DNA of 64,000 nt from Melampsora larici-populina 98AG31 (lineage: Eukaryota; Basidiomycota; Pucciniomycetes; Pucciniales; Melampsoraceae). Of this stretch, positions 43,901 through 54,108 are shown piece by piece. Position 1 is the stretch's first letter; every line of letters starts with the position of its first letter. The stretch covers positions 140,720 to 204,719 of the forward strand of contig NW_006768831.1 in assembly GCF_000204055.1 (NCBI RefSeq), in the 5' to 3' direction. Below the pieces are notes generated by a model. It saw nothing but the letters and a program-made list of their open reading frames with translations. It made no database searches and was not told where the DNA came from. The position numbers and the translations under genes are program-made.

Positions 43901-46900
43901 GTTGAATGATTTGGACCGTGCTTAAACAACATAAAACTTGATATGTACGGATTATCCTGTAAGACCTACGGTCATTACACAATACCCAATACAATACACT
44001 TAATATTTAACACTTAGCTTAGGCCTTGTTTTCATTATCTATAAAGTTGTTTTCGCGTTCCTCTTGCTTCTGGCTCCTTAGAGATATCGGGACTAATCTC
44101 CTGCCCCTTATCCTTCGGAACCAGGTATGATCTCATTATTTCTTTCATCTCTTTTCTTTCTTATTTACTAGATAGCCTGCCTTAGAGATATCGGGACTAA
44201 TCTCCTGCCCCTTATCCTTCGGAACCAGCGCTTTCCGTTGATATTTGCAATTTCAGATTAGATCTCTTGGGTTCTAGAAACCCTTCGCTGTGTTCGCACA
44301 GTGTCCCGTCCGTAGTATTGAGTGAAGGTTCTCCCGAACCTTACACTTTTTTTTTCTCAAACCCAAAATAGAGAATCCGATTTTTTTTTCTTCTTCCTAA
44401 ACTTCAATTCAAACTTAACATAATCGATACAACTACTCAAACGAATGCGCCACGTCAAACCGATTGAGTTCGAGGACTTCATTTGAGAACTCAAACTTAG
44501 TTCGCATTCACTTACCCCACGATTGATCGTCGTGTATGACGACACGTCGACAACCTCATCCTACCAAACCGCCAGGCCCGCCAGCACCTTTGCCAGACCC
44601 AGAAGCGATTATTCGCGCGAATCGACGATTACAACGTCAATCAAGACCAGATCCGAACATCGCTAGACAAGTTGTCTCTCAACAACAACTGCCGATCACG
44701 CCTTCTCGTAACCGAGCAGATCAAGTACCGCCGGTGACACCGATCCGCACTCGTACCGAACCTCCTGCCTTACCTCCTCTGCCAGAGTCAGACGAATCGC
44801 CACTTTCTTCTTTACCACCATCTCCTACGCCAGACCACGATTCCCGCAAACCATTCCCAAAAATGACCGACGAAACGACTACCAAGCCAGACTCAGACTT
44901 GATGAAGGCCATCGTTGAATCACAAGTCGCCAGCAACCGCCGAATGGAGAAGTTCGAGGATTTAATGTTGAAACTTATGATATCCAAAGAAACAACTTCT
45001 GGTGCTTCTACCTCGGAGGAATCTAAACCACCGCCGGGGTTAGATTTGACAAAGTTCCGAACGTCTGACGGACCAGTCTATAAGGGACCGTACCGCGATG
45101 CCGAACCTTTTCTCTTATGGTACTCGTCGTTGAAGACGTTTTTCCGCACTAAAGGTGTGACGCTGGATACTGACCGAATCACGCTAGTCGGGAACTTCTT
45201 GGAAGAACCCAATGCCCACGCCTTTTACGAAGGAGGGTTCGACCGTTTCATCAAAGGCACCTGGAAGGAGTTTTTGGTCCAGCTCTTCGACTCCTGTCTG
45301 CCTAGTGACTGGAACAGTCGTTTATTTGAGAAAGCCCAACATTTGAAGATGTCACAGTACGAAGACTTCATCGCATACAGCACTAGAGCTCGTGGTATTC
45401 AAGTATTAATCAATTTCCATACAATTGTCATAAACGATCATCAACTAGCTACCTTTGTGGAGTATGGAATGATAGAAGAATTGAAAACCGCGGTTAAATT
45501 ATGGGGATTTACGAAGCACACCAAGGATTTTGCTTATCATACCTTCGAGAATCAATGTGAAACTCTATATGCTTCCTTAGTCGCCTCTCACGCTATCGTC
45601 AAGAAAACCAGAACTTTTCCTACCCCGTCATACAACCACACCGCTTCTCAGAGTCGTTCTAGGGTCGCCACAACCAACACCTCAGGCCGGTTAACCGATG
45701 AAGAGTTCACATGGAAGATCCACTCTTACTTGGACGTCCTCGGCAAGTGTCACTTTTGTAAAGGCTACTGTGGAAGCGAGTACCGCGCTTGCAAAGGCCC
45801 TTACGTCAGAGAAAAGGTAGTTTTTCCTCCTGGATACGTGGCTCCTCCTAAGCCAGCGAATTATATCCCACCGAAAGCTAGATCGTCACCGCCTGGAGCT
45901 CACAACCAAGCCGGTCGAACCAACCAACCGCCAGCAGGCCGACCAGCGCCGTCTTATGCCAAAGTGGCGGCTGCTGGAGAATTCCCAGACATGGATGAAG
46001 CATCGGTTGCAGCTCTCCAAGCCCTAGACGATGAGCTCGACCTAGCGGAAGCCGAAGGGTGCGTTCCCCCCCCCAAATCCCCTCGTGTCATAATTGAATT
46101 CACCTGTAACGGCAGAACGTTACGAGCACTAGCTGATCCAGGGGCTGAGGTTAATCTCCTAACAGATCGGGCGGCAGAGCAACTTCACCTTAAGCGTAGA
46201 AAACTGGTGAAGCCGACACACCTCAGCCTAGCTGTCGCCACCGAATCATCCCCGCCGCCATTGACACACTTCACCACCATCGACCTGACTGAATCAACAT
46301 CAGGAAGAAAATTCGATCGAGTGTATTGCAAGCTAGGAGATGTTGGAGGTGGATTTGATATGATATTGGGCACCCCTTTCCTCAATCTATTTCAATTATC
46401 TGTTTCTGTCAATCAACGTGCTATAACTTGTGAGCGCACTGGGTTTAAAATTTATGACTATCGCGTATTGGAAGAAATAAAAGAAAAACACGCCAAGCTT
46501 TTAATTCCGCGTATCACCGAGCCTTTGAAAGAGTGCCGCGAGTCCTGGGAGCGTCGCTTAAGTCTGCGAGAAGATTTATCATTGATGAGCGTAAATGAAG
46601 ATAGTGAGACTCAGTTGCTTGAAGAATTCAGAGACCTCTTCCCCATTGACATACCAGCAGTTTCAGACGAAGCCGAAGATGAAGGTCTGTTTGTTGACGG
46701 AACCTTTCCTGAAAAAATGCAGAATGAAAGTTCGAAGATCAGACATAAAATCATCTTGACGGATCCAGACGCAGTCATCAAGGAGAAGCAATATAACTAC
46801 CCGCCTAAGCATATGAATGCTTGGAAGAAACTTATTGATCAACATGTAGCGGCTGGAAGAATACGTCGATCAACCAGTCAATACGCATCGCCGAGTTTGA

Positions 46901-49900
46901 TTATCCCGAAGAAGGACCCTACCGAACTTCCAAGATGGGTATGTGATTACCGCGTCTTGAATAGCCTGACCGTGAGGGACCGCGCGCCATTGCCAAATGT
47001 GGACAGGTTGGTCAGGCTGGTGGCTACAGGGAAGTTTTTCTCCATCATCGACCTCACCAACGCCTTTTTTCAAACTCGGATGAGAGATGCTGACATACCT
47101 TTAACGGCTGTCTATACCCCGTGGGGACTCTACAAGTGGTGTGTTATGCCGATGGGACTTACAAACGCACCAAGTACACATCAAGGACGGCTGGAAGAGG
47201 CGTTAGGAGATCTTTTGAATTCAATTTGTGTGGTATATTTAGATGACATAGTAGTTTTTTCGAATTCACCTGAAGAACATGAAATACATACTCGCAAAGT
47301 TCTTCAGAAGCTGAGAGAAGCAAACTTATACTGTAGCAAGAAGAAAACTAAACTATTCAGGGAGGAAATAAAGTTTTTAGGACATTGGATATCAGCAAAA
47401 GGAATCAGAGTAGATGGCGAGAAAGTCGAACAAGTGATGAACTGGAAGACACCAAAATCAGCTAAGGGTATCAAGAAGTTTTTAGGAACCGTGCAGTGGA
47501 TGAAAAAATTCATCTGGGGGTTAGAAAAACATGTCAACAAACTCACACCACTCACCAGCACCAAACTTGATGCGTCGAAATTTGCATGGGGGCCGGTAGA
47601 AGACGAGGCTTTCCAGAACATCAAGCGCTTGATGACAACCTTACCCCACCTGAAAAACATCGACTTCGATTCTGACGACCCGCTGTGGCTTTTCACCGAC
47701 GCATCTGGAGCGGGCTTAGGAGCCGCATTATTTCAAGGCAAGGAATGGAAGTTAGCATCACCAATAGCGTACGAATCTAGACAAATGTTGCCAGCGGAGA
47801 GAAACTACCCGGTTCACGAACAAGAACTCTTGGCGGTGATGCATGCGCTACAAAAATGGCGGATGATGTTGCTTGGTATGAAGATCAATATCATGAGTGA
47901 TCACCACTCCTTGACCTACTTACTTAAACAACGCAACCTTAGTCGAAGGCAAGCCAGATGGATCGAAACACTAGCTGATTTTGACGTAGAATTCAAGTAT
48001 GTGAAGGGTGAAGACAATGGGGTCGCAGACGCATTATCGAGGAAGGGATGTGATGAAGAAGAAGTGGACGTTGAGGGTGTTCAATGCATTGCAGCGTTGG
48101 TGGAGGCCGGACCAACTCTCTCACCTCAACTGAAGAAGAGAATTTGCGAAGGGTACGACAGCGACTCCTTCTACAGCGCGGTCCTCTCAGCCCTACCCTT
48201 GCGTGAGGACTGCTCGATTCAGGAAGGTCTCCTTTTCATCGAAAATCGCCTTTATATTCCGTGTATTGGTGACTTACGAATGGAACTCGTGGATGAAGCA
48301 CATTTGAGACTAGGCCATCTAGGATATCTTAAAACCATAACAGATCTACGTCGAGAATTCTTTTGGCCACGAATGGCAAAGGATGTGAATGAGTTTGTGC
48401 GGTCGTGTGATACTTGTCAGAAAACGAAGAGCCCAACGCAAGCGCCATTGGGGAAGATGCTGACACCAAACATTCCCAGCCGACCACTCGAGTGTCTTGC
48501 GATTGACTTTATTGGGCCATTGCCAAAAGTCAACAGTTACGACATGCTCCTGACCGTGACATGCAGATTGACGGGCTTCACGAAACTCATTCCATGTGGA
48601 CAAACTGACACAGCCGAAAAAACCGCGACACGCCTCTTCTCGAATTGGACTAGCACATTTGGACCTCCAGCGACGATCATCAGTGATCGCGACAAAACCT
48701 GGACGTCGAATTTCTGGAAGGCCCTCATGCGGCGCAGTGGTATTAGTTTCCACATGTCGACGGCTTTTCATCCACAAGCAGATGGTAGGAGTGAGAGGAC
48801 CAATCGGACAGTGGGACAAGTGTTGAGGTCTTTCACGGCCAAGAGACAGGGGAAGTGGTTGGAATCACTCGCAGCGGTAGAGTACGCTATCAATGGGGCG
48901 ACCAATGTGGCGATTGGGAAGTCACCGTTCGAGATCATCTTCGGACGCGAGCAGAGGCCCATCTCGTCGGAGGAAACGGAGACGGCGGACCCCTCAGCGT
49001 TAACACGATGGTTCAAGACGCGCGAAGATGCCTGGGCAAATGCTCGCGATGCATTATGGACGAGCCGAGTTCAGCAAGCCATCCAACATAACAAACGATG
49101 CAGACCGTCCGATCCATTAGAAACGGATTCGTGGGCATTACTGGATTCAAGTGATTGGCGAGGACGCCATCAAGGGGGAGTAGATAAGCTGAAAGAGAAA
49201 TTTGAAGGTCCTTACCGAGTCATCAAGTCTTCTAACCACGGGCAGAATGTCGAGCTGGAACTTCCGTCAGGAGATAGGCGTCATAATGTCTTCCATGTGT
49301 CGAAAGTGAAGCCTTATGTCGAAAGGGACATTGGAGGGGTGAATACGTTGGTTCAAGGGGTCCGGAAGTAAGTTCCTCTCCTCTGTATGACACCGCCGTA
49401 GTATACTACGAAAAAATTAGTCAAAACAACACCTCGGCCACGCTGTGAGCACAACCTTTTCGGCGTTTTTTTTCCCTAGGTCACCGAGGCACTTGGACGA
49501 CGGCGGAGTGTACTCAACAATATTCATCCTCTCAAGACCAACTTCAACTCAAGCTCTCAATTTTCTTTTGTTCTTTTGAATTCTCACTTCCTTTTTTCTT
49601 TTCTTTTCTTCTTCTTTCTGTTTTCTTTCTTTCTTTTCTTTTAGGCTGGAGCTACTTTAGTTGCAAAACACCAACCGTGCGGGCAAGCCTTTTCTTTTTT
49701 TTCTTTTCTCCTAGAAGGAATTCTTATGTGGCTATTTTTCAATTGTTCATTTCCTTTTTTTTCACCTCACGCTCAAAATCTCATACCAAGATTGTGTGCG
49801 GGCATGCTCTGTTCTTTTTATAGGAGGGGAGACTGTAAGACCTACGGTCATTACACAATACCCAATACAATACACTTAATATTTAACACTTAGCTTAGGC

Positions 49901-50466
49901 CTTGTTTTCATTATCTATAAAGTTGTTTTCGCGTTCCTCTTGCTTCTGGCTCCTTAGAGATATCGGGACTAATCTCCTGCCCCTTATCCTTCGGAACCAG
50001 GTATGATCTCATTATTTCTTTCATCTCTTTTCTTTCTTATTTACTAGATAGCCTGCCTTAGAGATATCGGGACTAATCTCCTGCCCCTTATCCTTCGGAA
50101 CCAGCGCTTTCCGTTGATATTTGCAATTTCAGATTAGATCTCTTGGGTTCTAGAAACCCTTCGCTGTGTTCGCACAGTGTCCCGTCCGTAGTATCGAGTG
50201 AAGGTTCTCCCGAACCTTACACTATGTGGCTGATATTTTCTCTTCTAGGATATTTAGACGCACATCCGACGAGCTTCAGAAACCCGATTTTGAGCCAGAG
50301 ACTTATGTTCCCATCACACATGACTGAAGGCATGCGGCAAGTGATTTCCCTCCTGCTGAGGAATGAACCCATCGAGCGCATCTCTTCTGAGGCCGAACTC
50401 AAAAACCTGCCCTTCTATTCGAATGTATGGCCTCCAAGGCCTTTGAACGATTTGTTTAAGTACTGA
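40960..50466 (+). CDS. AGC-like pseudokinase, intron invaded by an LTR retrotransposon
   Basis: Exon 1 (40960-41689) and exon 2 (50249-50466) join in phase 1 to 315 residues. The kinase fold is clear: the VAIRTV strand, HPAIVTFLG, a hinge LDYDPQTNSL, DYIHAKGAV, IKLVALHSM, DRAPETLGG, THVDWWALGILIYYL, FPSHMTEGMRQVISLLL and ER-I-S. That resembles the AGC group, including a final PFYSNVWPP. Catalytic residues are gone: Arg74 in place of the ATP-binding Lys, Ser167 in place of the catalytic Asp, Gly172 in place of the Asn, and ALH (185-187) in place of DFG. It should be catalytically dead and may act as a scaffold. The intron is 8559 bp because of the insertion and was 64 bp before it. Read-through of exon 1 stops at 41736 inside the LTR. 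Confidence 0.82.
41732..42119 (+). repeat. LTR1, 388 bp
   Basis: Begins TGTAAGACC and ends CCTTACA. By eye identical to LTR2; it differs from LTR3 at one base. It contains a 49-bp internal direct repeat (41850-41898 and 41954-42002). Between the units lies a stretch that begins GTATGATC and ends TTTACTAG, like an intron. Confidence 0.93.
42311..42947 (+). pseudogene. Truncated gag, first copy
   Basis: The frame matches the first 210 or so residues of the full polyprotein at 44536, with at least two substitutions (Thr for Ala, Ser for Pro). It then diverges just before the sequence gap: the bases after GATACT are scrambled relative to the intact copy. Confidence 0.85.
43029..43128. other. Assembly gap, 100 N
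   Basis: Exactly one hundred N, the usual placeholder for a gap of unknown size. Frames that read across it are artefacts. Confidence 0.99.
43129..43957. other. Non-element DNA between the gap and LTR2
   Basis: This segment has no counterpart in the intact element. It holds overlapping minus-strand frames (43345-43689, 43514-43774, 43740-43957) with splice-like borders, so it looks like a piece of an unrelated host gene. The five bases before LTR2 (TATCC) do not match the five after LTR3 (CTATG). Confidence 0.7.
43958..44345 (+). repeat. LTR2, 388 bp (5' LTR of the intact element)
   Basis: Same length and, by eye, same sequence as LTR1. Confidence 0.93.
44536..49371 (+). CDS. Ty3/Gypsy Gag-Pol polyprotein, 1611 aa
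   Basis: A single uninterrupted frame from the ATG at 44536. Gag fills about residues 1-450, with a Cys cluster at about 405 (CHFCKGYCGSEYRAC) in place of a standard zinc knuckle. The protease motif is ADPGAE at about 533-538, with Pro where Ser or Thr is usual. Reverse transcriptase covers about 760-930 with YLDD near 900. RNase H starts at about 1052 (FTDASGAGLG) and includes MSDHHSLTYLL. Integrase has an HHCC zinc-binding region from His1256 and the triad Asp1324, Asp1384, Glu1420 (D,D35E). It ends with a GPY-type module near 1558. No chromodomain follows. Domain order RT-RNaseH-IN defines Ty3/Gypsy. The intact frame and near-identical LTRs suggest a young, possibly active element. Confidence 0.97.
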   Translation: MTTRRQPHPTKPPGPPAPLPDPEAIIRANRRLQRQSRPDPNIARQVVSQQQLPITPSRNRADQVPPVTPIRTRTEPPALPPLPESDESPLSSLPPSPTPDHDSRKPFPKMTDETTTKPDSDLMKAIVESQVASNRRMEKFEDLMLKLMISKETTSGASTSEESKPPPGLDLTKFRTSDGPVYKGPYRDAEPFLLWYSSLKTFFRTKGVTLDTDRITLVGNFLEEPNAHAFYEGGFDRFIKGTWKEFLVQLFDSCLPSDWNSRLFEKAQHLKMSQYEDFIAYSTRARGIQVLINFHTIVINDHQLATFVEYGMIEELKTAVKLWGFTKHTKDFAYHTFENQCETLYASLVASHAIVKKTRTFPTPSYNHTASQSRSRVATTNTSGRLTDEEFTWKIHSYLDVLGKCHFCKGYCGSEYRACKGPYVREKVVFPPGYVAPPKPANYIPPKARSSPPGAHNQAGRTNQPPAGRPAPSYAKVAAAGEFPDMDEASVAALQALDDELDLAEAEGCVPPPKSPRVIIEFTCNGRTLRALADPGAEVNLLTDRAAEQLHLKRRKLVKPTHLSLAVATESSPPPLTHFTTIDLTESTSGRKFDRVYCKLGDVGGGFDMILGTPFLNLFQLSVSVNQRAITCERTGFKIYDYRVLEEIKEKHAKLLIPRITEPLKECRESWERRLSLREDLSLMSVNEDSETQLLEEFRDLFPIDIPAVSDEAEDEGLFVDGTFPEKMQNESSKIRHKIILTDPDAVIKEKQYNYPPKHMNAWKKLIDQHVAAGRIRRSTSQYASPSLIIPKKDPTELPRWVCDYRVLNSLTVRDRAPLPNVDRLVRLVATGKFFSIIDLTNAFFQTRMRDADIPLTAVYTPWGLYKWCVMPMGLTNAPSTHQGRLEEALGDLLNSICVVYLDDIVVFSNSPEEHEIHTRKVLQKLREANLYCSKKKTKLFREEIKFLGHWISAKGIRVDGEKVEQVMNWKTPKSAKGIKKFLGTVQWMKKFIWGLEKHVNKLTPLTSTKLDASKFAWGPVEDEAFQNIKRLMTTLPHLKNIDFDSDDPLWLFTDASGAGLGAALFQGKEWKLASPIAYESRQMLPAERNYPVHEQELLAVMHALQKWRMMLLGMKINIMSDHHSLTYLLKQRNLSRRQARWIETLADFDVEFKYVKGEDNGVADALSRKGCDEEEVDVEGVQCIAALVEAGPTLSPQLKKRICEGYDSDSFYSAVLSALPLREDCSIQEGLLFIENRLYIPCIGDLRMELVDEAHLRLGHLGYLKTITDLRREFFWPRMAKDVNEFVRSCDTCQKTKSPTQAPLGKMLTPNIPSRPLECLAIDFIGPLPKVNSYDMLLTVTCRLTGFTKLIPCGQTDTAEKTATRLFSNWTSTFGPPATIISDRDKTWTSNFWKALMRRSGISFHMSTAFHPQADGRSERTNRTVGQVLRSFTAKRQGKWLESLAAVEYAINGATNVAIGKSPFEIIFGREQRPISSEETETADPSALTRWFKTREDAWANARDALWTSRVQQAIQHNKRCRPSDPLETDSWALLDSSDWRGRHQGGVDKLKEKFEGPYRVIKSSNHGQNVELELPSGDRRHNVFHVSKVKPYVERDIGGVNTLVQGVRK
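49372..49833 (+). other. 3' untranslated segment with polypurine tract
   Basis: Pyrimidine-rich DNA ending in AGGAGGGGAGAC (49822-49833) directly before LTR3. That is the expected plus-strand primer site. Confidence 0.85.
49834..50221 (+). repeat. LTR3, 388 bp (3' LTR)
   Basis: Differs from LTR1 and LTR2 by one visible T-to-C change (GTATCGAG). It is followed by the CTATG target duplication. Confidence 0.93.
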
Positions 50467-51050
50467 GGTTTAGAGTATAGTCCAACCTTACATGCTGCTT
50501 TACTTTAAAGCAAATACTACATCATATCTCTCACTGGGGTCATACAAGTTTCCTTTTTTATAGCTTATAAACTCAAATATACAATTTTGTTGGAAGTGTA
50601 TATATATCTAAACACGGTCGCACACTTCAACTTTTTATTTATAACCATACATATATATATATACCATTGTGAACCACCGGTTACATAGTTCTCTCAGTCA
50701 AGTTTCAAGTTATTTAATCCTTGAGTTGTTTTATCCGCTGGAGGATTTGCGATAAGTGGAGGTAATGGGTCATCTTGAGGTCCCTCCTTTTCATATTTTC
50801 AATTTTCACTCTCAACAAGAAATACTAAGACTAGTATTTCTTGTTGAGTACTCATCAGTCTCCAAATACACATGGCTCCCTGGTATACCCGTAATAAGGT
50901 TAAGAATGCGGAAATGTTCTGAAGCGAATCACGCCAATGTGAGTATGGCGCTAAAGAAATAAATCGAAGAATGGGTCAATGCGGACAGGTCAGGTGGTTA
51001 CTAGTGTTAGAAGAACTTTGTGACTTCAATAACCCGGGCAGGCTATTTTT
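50467..51050. other. Convergent intergenic region with hairpin
   Basis: AT-rich 3' region shared by the pseudokinase (+) and the gene ending at 51051 (-). It contains the hairpin at 50811-50848. Confidence 0.5.
50811..50848. repeat. Perfect hairpin, 17-bp arms
   Basis: Arms 50811-50827 and 50832-50848 with a 4-nt loop (AGAC). It lies between two convergent genes, where it could help 3' end formation, but no poly-T tract follows and eukaryotic genes do not need one. Confidence 0.8.
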
Positions 51051-52029
51051 TTATTTCAAATTAGGAACCAGCATCTTGCAAATCAGCTCGTCGGTATCAC
51101 TTTCCGATGAGTCACTAGACCACCCTGTGACATCTTCATCTTTCTTGGCAAACCTACTCCAATCCGATACTTTGGACAAAGCCTTGTCCACATCTGGTTC
51201 TTTGTGTAAAGCCATTGCATTGGTGAAAGGGACCATATCTGATTTATTGACTGGATAATTTTTCTCTTGCGAACTGTCCTTTTTGCTATCTTGAACCGCA
51301 TGAGAGGATGCTGATGCTTGCATACCCTGCGCTTCGGAAGGTACGTTGTTGGCGGAGCTCAATGCAACCTCAACGCAACCCTTGAAGTGTTCGTAGTCTT
51401 CCATGAACACTGTCAATAGTTTGATAAATTTGTCTCGGTCCTCCACCTTTGAAGTACAAATAGAATACGCGTCAGATCAATTGCGTTTAAGGGTATTTTT
51501 ACGCTGAAAACTTCTAAAGAGATTTAGACATGAGATACCTTCTTCTCGGGCTTCGATTCCTTCGAATACGAACTGATTTCCTTTGCACTAGATCCAGATT
51601 CCAATGCTGTTCTTCTCCATACTGATAAGTCGGACTCCATTTTGGCCCCTGTGTCATCTTGACCTGACTGGGATCGGATGCAAGAGAACCTGGAAACTAT
51701 CGAGTGGATATCCCCAGGTCGGAGAGTTTCTGAATGGAATAGTCTTTCACTCAAAAGAGACAGGGCCGCGAGACGTCTTTGAAATTGCTGTAGAGTATGT
51801 GACATCAAATGAAGCTCCCCCCCGGCAATACCCCCAGAACTGAGGGTTCGTTTCGTTTTTGAGCGTGTTTGATCTGGGGTAGGACATATGGTGTGAGAGG
51901 CGACGTAAATCTCATGTTTGGCGGAGACTAGAGTGAAGAATACATACGTGATATGTGATTCTCAAGGTTGATTTGGACTTGTTGGATCCCGTCATGTAGT
52001 ACTTCTGACAGTTTGAGTGGAATCTGCAT
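51051..52029 (-). CDS. Unknown helical protein with acidic Ser-rich tail
   Basis: Exons 52029-51948, 51873-51539 and 51446-51051 join in frame (phases 1 and 0) to 270 residues. The start ATG opens MQIPLKLSEV. The first 60% is helical, with LQQFQRRLAALSLLSERLF as a clear amphipathic stretch. The last 60 residues are Ser/Asp/Glu-rich (DSSESDTDE). No membrane segment or known domain. It is divergent from the membrane-protein gene at 52682, with about 650 bp between the starts. Confidence 0.65.
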
Positions 52030-52681
52030 GTTGGCAATTACGATTGAGAAGATTTTCACTGGCTCTCGAACAATGTTTTGAAGGGAGAAGATGATTCTAA
52101 TATCTGGATTTTGTTTGATTGGAAGTAATGGCGATGAACACTGGAGTCCTTCTTACTAATCGGAGTTTTATGTAGGTCGATTACCAGGAATTGGAGATGT
52201 CTTTCTTCTCTGAAGACATCTGCGTCACAAACGTGCTGACCTGAGTTGCTCATATGTACATAGTTCTTGTACTTGTGCCGTGCTTTCCTCAGGGGGCAAG
52301 TCAAAACCCAGCTGAACCCTGCACAAAATGGAACATTCGAAATGGCTCAAGTGAGTCTATGATAAGGATAAAGTCACTTTGGGATGAAGGCCTCAGTCGC
52401 TCATCTTGTCCTCCGAGTCACGGTGTTTGGACTGAGCCATATCTCAGTGCCAGTAGTTCAGCGTTGCGTTACAAGAACTATCAATGAAAGGGAATTGCTG
52501 ATGAATGGTCATCTGCTCAGCATGCTCATCCCGAAGCAGACAACAAGGACCGACAGCACAGATCCGGTGTTCCTTCTGCTCAAAGGGTGGGTATTTAAAG
52601 TCTAGATCAGACAATCAGACAGCATCAATTAATTTTACTTTTTGACAAACCGAAGTTCAACATAAGCCTACCGACCATATC

Positions 52682-53248
52682 ATGATCGCTCCTCGTTTTT
52701 CAGTACGTAGCGGACTCCTACGTCATCTGCTGCCCATATACTCTGCTTGGGTAGTCTTTGAAGCGTATCCCCCTGCCGTCCGCCTTTGTCAAACTATAAC
52801 AATCTGGGTTGGCCTGGCACAAACTTCGGTCTATTCTTTCTGGTTTAATCATCTATCTCAAGCGACGGATTACATCCAAACCAAGATCTGCTCTCTCGCC
52901 AAAGAAGACATCATTCAACCTCTTGGCTTCCAGCCAAAACACGGATTTTGTGAACGACTATCCGGCGGTACGACTTGGTTGACATGGGCAATTCTAGGAG
53001 CATTCCTACTGCGCTATTTATGGCGACTTCCCCTGTGGTCCATGATCCAAAAAGAAGGCGGAGAGTTTTGGCATGCACTGGTCGACGAAGGTCTGTTTCT
53101 TCTTCTGACCAGCCTAACTCATAGACTGCGAGAATTGACATCCCATTCTTGCATGTACAACATGATCTACAGACTGACAGCCGAAAGATCTAAGCCTCTC
53201 ATTCAAAATACCTCGACTTTCAAATTTCATGTCTTTACTTCATACTAA
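52682..53248 (+). CDS. Unknown multipass membrane protein, 188 aa
   Basis: A single exon from the ATG at 52682. Hydrophobic segments lie at about residues 14-32, 37-52, 99-118 and 136-145. Short charged loops carry pairs of basic residues. I know no family. Size and layout recall the membrane part of gene B, but I see no convincing motif match. Confidence 0.6.
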   Translation: MIAPRFSVRSGLLRHLLPIYSAWVVFEAYPPAVRLCQTITIWVGLAQTSVYSFWFNHLSQATDYIQTKICSLAKEDIIQPLGFQPKHGFCERLSGGTTWLTWAILGAFLLRYLWRLPLWSMIQKEGGEFWHALVDEGLFLLLTSLTHRLRELTSHSCMYNMIYRLTAERSKPLIQNTSTFKFHVFTSY

Positions 53249-54108
53249 ATATTAAAGATATGAAAGTTCATTGAATGTCCATCGTCTGTTTTGATGTTTT
53301 ATTTTATCTTTTCATTTTTATCATATTATCTTGAAAAGTTATGTGAAAAGTTATGTTCATATCACTTATTCTTCCCACTCTAATAAACTTCGGATTCCCT
53401 GTTTTCGGACACCAAAATGAGTTTTCTGCAAATTGATGTTCGTAAAAATCTTAACAGATCTCAATCTATTGGTCTATTGCAACAATTATGGTCTGCAGTT
53501 ATATCTATTCTGATGAAGATTTGAACCCCATATTTGAGATAGCTAAGAAGAACCTCCGAAATATGGAGGGGAATAATTCATACTGTAAGCATGCTATATA
53601 CATTCGTTGTCCGCATTGCAAATGTCCTATATTTTCTCATTATAAAACTGCGCTTAAATCTTTAACACAATCGAGAGTGATTGACAAATGAACTTAGATG
53701 GGGTGCGCGTTGTGCATAGGATGTACAGATTTTGGAAGAAATGGCGTGTCAAAAAGTGACTTGGAAGGTAAAAGACATGAGACCATAGACACAGACATGA
53801 ACATAATTAATAATCATCAAGACATATCAATAGTTAATAGAAATGAGGGAATAAACATAATGCACCAAATATAATAGATGAACAAGATGTAAAAGGCTGG
53901 TGATTGCATTTCTACATGATGTAGAGAGTAGCAAATAGATCTTACCCATACCATAGTAGACATTACACAATTTTCCAAGAAATTCCAGTCAAGTGCAATT
54001 CTATGCTACTTGGTTCAAAAAATTAAAAACAAAAGGCCAAATTGTTACCATAGGTGCTGAAGGGTGGAAGCAGGATATTGTATTCAGTAGGTAAAATGAC
54101 TCACGATA
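53249..54108. other. Intergenic with one small ORF
   Basis: An ATG frame at 53488-53691 (67 codons) has a Cys cluster (CKHAIYIRCPHCKCP). It might be a small zinc-binding peptide or chance. The rest is AT-rich. Confidence 0.35.

Larger units (their letters stand above)
41732..50221 (+). mobile_element. Ty3/Gypsy LTR retrotransposon array in the kinase intron
   Basis: The outer ends are LTRs with TG..CA termini and the 5-bp direct repeat CTATG on both flanks (41727-41731 and 50222-50226). From left to right: LTR1, leader and truncated gag, N gap, non-element DNA, LTR2, full gag-pol, polypurine tract, LTR3. The complete part (43958-50221) is 6264 bp. It has the same orientation as the host gene. 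No canonical tRNA primer-binding site is visible after the LTR, where CTTTTTTTTT follows directly. Confidence 0.92.

Noticed and set aside
46185..49091. Several antisense and alternate frames over 60 codons inside the gag-pol ORF
   Set aside because: Shadows of a long, clearly recognisable coding frame.
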